This document shows positions 42,225 to 47,682 of a stretch of 47,682 nt of DNA, in pieces. Location: contig WRLO01000018.1 of assembly GCA_009777575.1 (NCBI GenBank), positions 1 through 47,682 of the forward strand, in the 5' to 3' direction. Below the pieces are notes generated by a model. It searched no databases. It saw only the letters and a list, made by a program, of their open reading frames with translations, and was not told the DNA's origin. The DNA is from Candidatus Cloacimonadota bacterium. GTDB taxonomy: Bacteria > Cloacimonadota > Cloacimonadia > Cloacimonadales > WRIO01. How positions within the stretch are numbered: the stretch's first letter is position 1; the number at the start of each line of letters is the position of its first letter. The translations under genes and the position numbers were made by a program.

Positions 42225-43811
42225 ATGAATAAAGAGATAGCAGATAAGACAATAGAAAAATATACTTACAAGATATATGGTTTTTCTCTAACAAAAACTA
42301 TGAACATAGATATTGCTGAAGAATTGGCTTCAAATATCACTTTTGAGGTTTATAAAGCATTTTTAAAACTGGACATTATTTCCAATTTAGATGGTTTTAT
42401 TTGGAAAATAGCCAGTAATGTTTATTCGCAATTTGTGTCAAAAGAAGTAAAACATCGCTCTATGAACCCAATTCTGAAAGAAGATAGTGAAAGTGACTTT
42501 GATGAGCAGATAGATCGTTTAAGACATGAAATTGCTTTTCTTAGCAAAACACAACGAGAAGTCATTGTTTTGCATTATTTTGATAAGCTGAAAATTTCTG
42601 AAATTGCTGAGAGACTCAATTTATCACTAGGAACTGTTAAATGGCATCTACATGAAGCACGAAACAGCCTTAGAGAAAACTATTTAGATGATAGAGAAAG
42701 TAATATCAAACCTCAAGAACCTCTTTTTACCGAAATGATTAATCGTGGCTTTATAGGAAGTTGGGGAATTGGAATGAACTATTATTTCCAAAGAAACTTT
42801 TCTCAAAACATCGCTTATTCTATCTACAACCAAGCTAAAACATCTGTTGAAATAGCAAAAGAATTAGCAGTTCCGGTAGTCTTTATTGAGGATGAAATTA
42901 ATCATCTTTGTGAAAATGGATTTATTAATAAAGAACCCGGTAGTAGATTCCGCACAAATTTTTGTATTATTAAACCAGTACGCGAAGATAATGACAGAGT
43001 AAAAAAATATGCTAAGCTCATAACTGATATGTATATATCTTTGATAAATCCAGAATCTTTTTCACAGTTTCTGGGTAATACACTTTATTCTCCCAATAAT
43101 GATATGAACTTCTTTTTGTGGTCAATTTTTACTTTTGCTTGTTCCAGAAAACTCAGATTTATAAACGAAAGAATTATGTGGAGTAAATACTTAGTAAAAC
43201 GCAAAGATGGCGGCAGAAATATTGCTTATGCCAAAATAGATGATGGAAAAAATACTAATAAAGATAACAAATTTAAGAATATTGATCAGATTAAGTATTA
43301 CAATCCTGATATTTGCCCGATGTATTACTGGCAGTTCAATTCTCATTTTGATGAAAGAAAAGGCTCTGAATACCTAATTTACAAAACTCTTTATGATTTT
43401 TCCAAAGGTTTGATTCCCAGAGAACCTGCTTATGTTGACAACTATAAACTTCTCTTTGATAAAGGGTTAATCGTTTCAAAAGGAAAAACAGAAATTGCCA
43501 ATACAGTCATCTGTAGTTTATCATTAATTGATCTTGAAGCATTACTACCAGATATTCCAAATTCTTTAAAAATTTTAGGTAAAGAACTTGATGAAGAGAT
43601 TTTTGAACAAAACAGAGCAAATTACGCTCTACATTTACAAGATTTAGGTAGAGCATTAACTATCAATTCTTTAGCCGACGGTTCTATTAGAGTAGCTGTT
43701 TTAGAAAATCTATTGGACTTAGGTATCATCAAACCACTAAAAAAGAATCAGAAACTATCTGTAAACACAATAATGTTTTGTGATTCTTTACCGATTACAA
43801 AGATAATATGA
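42225..43811 (+). CDS. ECF-type sigma factor fused to a ~350-aa unknown C-terminal regulatory domain
   Basis: A 528-aa protein. Residues 1-165 are a sigma factor: region 2 about 10-80 (ELASNITFEVYKAFLK ... WKIASNVYSQF) and region 4 about 105-160 (LSKTQREVIVLHYFDK, HTH EIAERLNLSLGTVKWH). Residues 170-528 are one large domain, not a typical sigma extension such as SnoaL. It opens with a winged-helix-like part (SVEIAKELAVPVVFIEDEIN, ENGFI). It then has NNDMNFFLWSIFTFACSRK, KRKDGG, a CPMYYW segment and a second winged-helix-like end. No membrane segment or zinc finger is present, so control is probably intracellular. Its stop overlaps the ATG of the sigma-less twin by 4 bp (ATGA). Confidence 0.82.
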   Translation: MNKEIADKTIEKYTYKIYGFSLTKTMNIDIAEELASNITFEVYKAFLKLDIISNLDGFIWKIASNVYSQFVSKEVKHRSMNPILKEDSESDFDEQIDRLRHEIAFLSKTQREVIVLHYFDKLKISEIAERLNLSLGTVKWHLHEARNSLRENYLDDRESNIKPQEPLFTEMINRGFIGSWGIGMNYYFQRNFSQNIAYSIYNQAKTSVEIAKELAVPVVFIEDEINHLCENGFINKEPGSRFRTNFCIIKPVREDNDRVKKYAKLITDMYISLINPESFSQFLGNTLYSPNNDMNFFLWSIFTFACSRKLRFINERIMWSKYLVKRKDGGRNIAYAKIDDGKNTNKDNKFKNIDQIKYYNPDICPMYYWQFNSHFDERKGSEYLIYKTLYDFSKGLIPREPAYVDNYKLLFDKGLIVSKGKTEIANTVICSLSLIDLEALLPDIPNSLKILGKELDEEIFEQNRANYALHLQDLGRALTINSLADGSIRVAVLENLLDLGIIKPLKKNQKLSVNTIMFCDSLPITKII

Positions 43812-44953
43812 ACAGAACAGGTCAATTAGCGATAAAACCCATTAAATTTACTTGTCCAGAATACATCGGTATAGACGGCACGAACTTCTTCAATATCGAT
43901 TATAGTTTAGCAAAATTACTCACCCAGAATATCCTTTATAGTGCTTATCGAGAACCGCTATCAATCTCAGAAATTGCAAAATTATTATCTACGCACAGAA
44001 CTGTAATTGAAGAAGATATAGATTTTTTAGTAAAAAATGGGTTTATGCTCAATATCAGCGCAGACAATTATCTTACAAACATACTCCTACATGATTTATC
44101 TTTCGAAGCCCAAGAAAAATTACACAAAATTTACTCCAAAGTCGCTAAGGATATCTGTGATAAGTATGTTCCTGCACTTTTTGATATAGGGAAAGAATTA
44201 TTTCGTTCCTTAGATTTAATTATTCCGAACAATGACTTTAATTTTTGGTTGTGGTCTGTGATTGCGTTCGCCTGTAGTCGAAAACACATAATTCCAGACC
44301 TATATCAACAGATAGAAAAGTTCTTTGTGTCAAGAAAAGATGGTGGACATAATCTTGTTTATGCAACTGTTCTAAAAAAACATAAATTCAATTTTAATTT
44401 TGATTTATATCAAAGTTATGGAGATAGAGATTTTACTATAGGAGCATCTGAAATGTATCCGTTTCGGATATGGCTCTATAACACATATTACAGCAATAGA
44501 CCTGATGGGAAAATTGCCTCCGCTTTCGCTGGATTTCCAGAGTTATATGATTTTATTAACAATAGATTAGAAAACGACCCCGATAAAGATGAATGTATTG
44601 AAAGGTTGCTTTCCAATGGTCTCATTGTGAAGGCTCTGGAGAATAACAAAAATGATTACGATATCAATGCTATAGCTATCAAGATGTCTTTAAATGATTT
44701 TTCTGATTTATTGCCCGCGATGCCCAATGAATTTATAGATATAAATCATGAGTTAGATAGACATATTTACGATTTATGCAAAACACAATACCCACCTCAA
44801 ATGCAAGATTTGTTTCATGTGTTTTGTAAAAATACAATAAATTCATGTGGTGTGAAAACAAGAGTGCTAGAATTGTTACTTCAAAAAGGTGTTTTAAAAC
44901 CTTTGACTGCGAATCAGAAAAGAACTGTCAATATGCTCATGTTTTTGGATTAA
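43808..44953 (+). CDS. Sigma-less paralogue of the upstream protein's C-terminal domain
   Basis: A 381-aa protein that aligns with residues ~170-528 of the preceding gene but has no sigma regions. Shared landmarks are SEIAKLLSTHRTVIEEDID / VEIAKELAVPVVFIEDEIN, NNDFNFWLWSVIAFACSRK / NNDMNFFLWSIFTFACSRK, SRKDGGHNLVYA / KRKDGGRNIAYA, and a matching VNMLMF / VNTIMF end. It is translationally coupled by ATGA overlap. Divergence is substantial, so the duplication is not recent. It may be a partner or antagonist of the sigma fusion; the role is unknown. A probable terminator follows. Confidence 0.75.
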   Translation: MNRTGQLAIKPIKFTCPEYIGIDGTNFFNIDYSLAKLLTQNILYSAYREPLSISEIAKLLSTHRTVIEEDIDFLVKNGFMLNISADNYLTNILLHDLSFEAQEKLHKIYSKVAKDICDKYVPALFDIGKELFRSLDLIIPNNDFNFWLWSVIAFACSRKHIIPDLYQQIEKFFVSRKDGGHNLVYATVLKKHKFNFNFDLYQSYGDRDFTIGASEMYPFRIWLYNTYYSNRPDGKIASAFAGFPELYDFINNRLENDPDKDECIERLLSNGLIVKALENNKNDYDINAIAIKMSLNDFSDLLPAMPNEFIDINHELDRHIYDLCKTQYPPQMQDLFHVFCKNTINSCGVKTRVLELLLQKGVLKPLTANQKRTVNMLMFLD

Positions 44954-45011
44954 TTCTTGATGAAAGAATGAGAAAATTAATTAAAAAAATAAATCTCAAT
45001 ATTTCATTCTA

Positions 45012-45036
45012 ACCTCCTTGAGAAAGGTGGCTTTTT
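45012..45036 (+). terminator. Terminator after the sigma/twin operon
   Basis: The imperfect stem ACCTCCTT/AAGGTGG (one mismatch) with a 3-4 nt loop is followed directly by CTTTTT. It lies 60 bp after the stop of the twin gene. Confidence 0.5.
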
Positions 45037-45223
45037 ATGTGTGCTATTTATATAAATATAGTATTGATAACTTCTTTATTTTCAACATATTACAAGTGTA
45101 GCGTAGGGGAAGGATACAGGCGGGGTAAGAGAGTGGCAGATATAGTATTGAAAAATAAAGAGATATAGAAGTGAGTTTTTTCATATATCTATAAGTTATC
45201 CTACTATCTAAGGTTCCCTCTCA

Positions 45224-45415
45224 GAAAATCAGGTAGTCTCAAATATTCAGTGAGAATTATGGTTTGGTAGAAAATAGATTGGTATCTGTATAATTATCCA
45301 CTTGGAATATGGAATAGGCATTATCCCTACGGGATATGAACATTCCGGGGTATCCATGTTCTACCAAGCCATAATTCCTACGGAATATTCAAGGTAATCA
45401 ATTTTTCGGTGAGGG
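45224..45415. repeat. Nested palindromic element, subfamily II, copy 2
   Basis: From CTCTCAGAAAATCAGG (degenerate outer arm) to TCAATTTTTCGGTGAGG. Inner arms TTATGGTTTGGTAGAAAA and TTCTACCAAGCCATAATTCC are followed by TACGGAATATTCAAGGTAAT. The core has GGCATTATCCCTACGGGATA. The architecture matches 18074-18295. Confidence 0.8.
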
Positions 45416-45483
45416 TTCATTAATAATTTCATGGCTTGGAAAAAATATTTTTTACAGAAATACATTGATTTCTCATAAAAGAG

Positions 45484-45511
45484 TTGACAAAATACAGGAG
45501 AGAAATATTTT
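45484..45511 (+). promoter_or_regulatory. Candidate promoter of yraN-mnmE
   Basis: TTGACA (45484-45489), 16-bp spacer, TATTTT (45506-45511), about 50 bp before the yraN start. Confidence 0.5.
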
Positions 45512-45561
45512 GGCTGAATGGATGTTTTATTAATTTTTTTTAGGAGTTTGGTATTAGAAAA

Positions 45562-45987
45562 ATGAGTATGGAAACTACATCTATGCGACACAAGAAAAGA
45601 GAACTCGGGAAAAATGGAGAAGATTATTGTGTACAACAGCTCGAAAGGGAGGGATATGAGGTATTGGAAAGGAATTATCGGTCTCGATATGGAGAAATAG
45701 ACATCATAGCACGCGATGGTATTTTTTTAGTATTTATTGAGGTCAAGACACGGACAAATGATAGTGTAGACAAAGCTAAAATAGACATCACCTATTCAAA
45801 ACAAAAAAAAATCACTAAAACCGCTATGTATTTTTTAGTTAATTATCATAATCCAGAGATTTTAGAATATCGTTTTGATGTGATGATATGTATAGATAGT
45901 TTTCCAGAGAATAATAATTATCATTTAGAAATCAATCATTTTAAAAACGCTTTTCCACCTTCAGAAGTAGGAGATTTTTTTGCCTGA
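45562..45987 (+). CDS. yraN: YraN-family (UPF0102) endonuclease-fold protein
   Basis: A 141-aa protein of the UPF0102 family. The restriction-endonuclease-like core is RYGEIDIIARDG (Asp47) with FIEVKTR (Glu60, Lys62), plus Glu20 in the preceding GKNGED helix. Biochemical function is unproven, thought to be nuclease-like. The start is uncertain: 45562 has GGAG 14-18 nt upstream, and later ATGs at 45568 and 45583 are possible. Its stop overlaps the mnmE start by one base. Confidence 0.85.
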   Translation: MSMETTSMRHKKRELGKNGEDYCVQQLEREGYEVLERNYRSRYGEIDIIARDGIFLVFIEVKTRTNDSVDKAKIDITYSKQKKITKTAMYFLVNYHNPEILEYRFDVMICIDSFPENNNYHLEINHFKNAFPPSEVGDFFA

Positions 45988-47369
45988 TGAGCAGTAGTTA
46001 TTATCATTCTGACACTATCGCAGCTATAGCTACAGCAAAAGGTAAAGGCGCTCTTGCTATAATCAGATTGTCTGGGTCTGAATCTTTTGAGGTTATGGAA
46101 AAAATCGTGAGTCAGCCCACTCGGTATACTAATATTCTTAGAGGGGAGAACTATAAAAAGTTGTATCGTGCATCATTACATGACGAGGGTCAAAAGCTTG
46201 ATGAAGCTATGTTTTGTCTGTTTAAAGCGCCCAATAGTTACACTGGCGAGAATATGGTGGAAATATATTGTCATGGAAATAATTTTATAGTTTCGCAGAT
46301 TTTAGAATGTTTGCTGCGACATTGCCGTCTTGCAGAAAAAGGAGAATTTACCTATAGAGCCTTTTTAAATAAGAAAATAGATCTTACGCAGGCAGAAGCA
46401 GTGGGAAATCTTTTAAATGCCGAGACAAAAAATGCTCAAAAAGCGGCTTTATATCAGCTTGAGGGTAGGCTTTATCATAAAATTAAAGAATTATTGGATA
46501 GGTTGATAAGCTTGCGTATTATCTTTGAGCTTTCTATTGATTTTGTAGAAGATGAAGTTCCGGAATATGAACCTGGAAGTATTTTAGATAAGATTGAAAG
46601 TCTTCTCAATGATTTAAAAACTTTGATAGAAACAGGACATGATGGTATTATCATGCAAGAAGGTGTAAAAATCTGCCTCTATGGAGCGCCTAATGTAGGT
46701 AAATCAAGCATCTTTAACGCTTTTCTTGAAACAGAAAGAGCTATAGTTACGCCATTGCCGGGGACAACAAGAGATTATTTGGAAGAAGGATTAAGCTTTT
46801 CTGGATACAAAATCAGGCTCTATGATACAGCTGGTATACAAGGAACAAAGGATCTTATAGAAATATTAGGCATAGAGCGTTCAAAAAAGTGTATTGAAGA
46901 GGCAGATATTATTTTTTATATATCGGATCCCAGTATAGAAAATGATGTTGACCAGAGGCTTTTAACAGCACTTCCTGAAGAAAAAGTAATAAAAGTATTA
47001 AACAAAGCCGATTTGATAGATTTTGATGAAAAAAAACGAGATTTTTTGTTGAAAAAGGATAGTATTCTTTGTTCTACGGTTACTAAAGATGGCTTGAATG
47101 AGTTAAAAAAAGCGATAATCTCACGATTTAAGAATATGGATATGGAAATAAAATCCGGGATAATAACTAATTCGAGACAACTTGCTTGTGTGAATAAGGC
47201 ATATAAATCATTGATGAAAGCAAAAGAAGCAATTGAAAATGATAATGGATTGGACTTTATAGCTTTTGATATTCAACAAGCGAGTAATGAATTGGAGGAA
47301 ATAATAGGAAAAGTGACTCCAGATGATATATTGAGTAGAATATTTGAGGATTTTTGTATAGGGAAATGA
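45987..47369 (+). CDS. mnmE: tRNA modification GTPase MnmE (TrmE)
   Basis: A 460-aa MnmE. It has an N-terminal tetrahydrofolate-binding domain, a helical domain, and an inserted G domain with G1 GAPNVGKSS, G3 DTAGIQ and NKAD. The C-terminus is the invariant CIGK (Cys457). With MnmG it installs the 5-carboxymethylaminomethyl group on wobble uridines. Its partner gene is not in the window. Confidence 0.96.
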   Translation: MSSSYYHSDTIAAIATAKGKGALAIIRLSGSESFEVMEKIVSQPTRYTNILRGENYKKLYRASLHDEGQKLDEAMFCLFKAPNSYTGENMVEIYCHGNNFIVSQILECLLRHCRLAEKGEFTYRAFLNKKIDLTQAEAVGNLLNAETKNAQKAALYQLEGRLYHKIKELLDRLISLRIIFELSIDFVEDEVPEYEPGSILDKIESLLNDLKTLIETGHDGIIMQEGVKICLYGAPNVGKSSIFNAFLETERAIVTPLPGTTRDYLEEGLSFSGYKIRLYDTAGIQGTKDLIEILGIERSKKCIEEADIIFYISDPSIENDVDQRLLTALPEEKVIKVLNKADLIDFDEKKRDFLLKKDSILCSTVTKDGLNELKKAIISRFKNMDMEIKSGIITNSRQLACVNKAYKSLMKAKEAIENDNGLDFIAFDIQQASNELEEIIGKVTPDDILSRIFEDFCIGK

Positions 47370-47370
47370 G

Positions 47371-47398
47371 GAATTAAGAATTAAGAATTAAGAATTTT
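47371..47398. repeat. AATTAAG direct repeats after mnmE
   Basis: GAATTAAGAATTAAGAATTA and onward: four near copies of a 7-bp AATTAAG unit directly after the mnmE stop, ending in AATTTTAAG. No GC stem, so this is not an obvious terminator. Confidence 0.8.
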
Positions 47399-47399
47399 A

Positions 47400-47682
47400 A
47401 GACCTTTCACTGCGTTCAAGGTGACAGGGGGGTAGTGGCACGGAGATTGCTTCGGGGGGATAGCAAGAAGTGACCTCGCAACGACGGGGCGGGGGGGTAG
47501 TGGCACGGAGATTGCTTCGTGAGGATAGCAAGAAGTGACCTCGCAACGACGGGATGGGGGGTAGTGGCACGGAGATTGCTTCGTGAGGATAGCAGAAGGG
47601 ACCTCGCAACGACGGGGCGGGGTGGTAGTGACACGGAGATTGCTTCGTGAGGATAGCAAGAAGGGACCTCGCAACGACGGGA
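47400..47682. repeat. 64/65-bp minisatellite with sigma54-like sites, running off the right edge
   Basis: After a CTTTCACTGCGTTCAAGGTG leader word, four copies of a G+C-rich unit occur: GTAGTGGCACGGAGATTGCT, TCG..GATAGCA, AGAAG.GACCTCGCAACGAC and a G-run. Unit landmarks lie at 47436, 47501, 47565 and 47629 (periods 65, 64, 64). The variable parts are the G-runs and TCGGGGGGAT versus TCGTGAGGAT. This type of repeat is known from many environmental genomes. The frames through it are repeat translations, not genes. Confidence 0.92.
47436..47644 (+). promoter_or_regulatory. Sigma54 -24/-12 consensus matches in minisatellite units
   Basis: TGGCACGGAGATTGCT at 47436-47451, 47501-47516 and 47565-47580 matches the consensus TGGCACG-N4-TTGCW exactly. 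The fourth unit (47629-47644) has TGACACGGAGATTGCT, one mismatch in the -24 element. The match may be a coincidence of a common repeat; the gene on the right, if any, is outside the window. Confidence 0.3.

Larger units (their letters stand above)
45037..45561. other. Gene-free region with subfamily II palindrome
   Basis: Holds an unannotated stretch of about 190 bp, then the palindromic element at 45224-45415, then a promoter and the yraN leader. Frames present are short and unsupported. Confidence 0.65.

Noticed and set aside
42225..43811. Plain ECF sigma with a SnoaL-type C-terminal extension
   Set aside because: The extension is about 350 aa with winged-helix-like segments and has a free paralogue next door, unlike the ~130-aa SnoaL domain.
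47381..47682. Proteins of 70-97 aa encoded in the terminal minisatellite
   Set aside because: Open in several frames at once because the repeat lacks stop codons; the sequences are translations of the repeat with no RBS or homology.

Overview
The window is an A+T-rich bacterial chromosome segment, most likely from Candidatus Cloacimonadota or a close relative. Two observations support this. Two large secreted proteins end in the FlgD-like, type IX-style sorting domain (N-[YF]-PNPFNP ... SGIYFYRL ... K) that is common in that phylum. The beta-keto acid cleavage enzyme at 3964-4788 also matches, from memory, the Kce of Ca. Cloacimonas acidaminovorans closely, including active-site numbering. 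The taxonomic call is inference. I see no rRNA, tRNA, CRISPR array, transposase or phage gene.

Layout. 1-5329: a gene leaving the left edge (only its promoter and RBS remain), a 31-bp tandem repeat, an AAA-ATPase/PD-(D/E)XK protein, a class V PLP enzyme with a lipoprotein-like N-terminus, Kce and a dCMP deaminase. 5330-7484: repeat DNA, a CPBP membrane protease and a Sel1-repeat protein. 7809-12972: a compact signalling operon (CheY, CheZ-like phosphatase, two more receiver proteins, a small CxCG protein, a PAS histidine kinase and a sigma54 activator), followed by a FemAB/GNAT-like protein and an Fe-S aldo/keto reductase. 15136-22596 (minus): cell-surface and secreted proteins separated by palindromic repeat DNA. 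22775-30869 (minus): ECF sigma factor, zinc-finger anti-sigma-like membrane protein, GIN-domain protein, ABC ATPase and ABC-2 permease/M1 aminopeptidase fusion, with repeats in most gaps and inside genes. 31362-34934: a large secreted adhesin-like protein. 35059-42020 (minus): housekeeping genes tldD-tldE and recN-nadK-rsgA. 42225-44953: an ECF-type sigma domain fused to a large unknown domain, overlapping a sigma-less twin of that domain. 45562-47369: yraN-mnmE. 47400 to the end: a 64/65-bp minisatellite whose units carry a sigma54 -24/-12 consensus.

Three themes stand out. First, short repeats of at least six unrelated kinds (nested palindromes, heptamers, CACAGAG-type, GGGGGAC-type, GTAGGGGCGTA-type, GTAGGGAACG-type) fill the gaps and in several places lie in frame inside genes, adding peptide segments. 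Second, regulation is dense: the chemotaxis-type and NtrBC-type operon, an ECF sigma with a readable autoregulatory promoter, and the sigma/sigma-less twin operon, which I rate the best candidate for an undescribed regulatory system. Third, the secreted proteins include a cysteine-motif lipoprotein and show apparent sharing of a 5' signal-peptide cassette between two unrelated genes.
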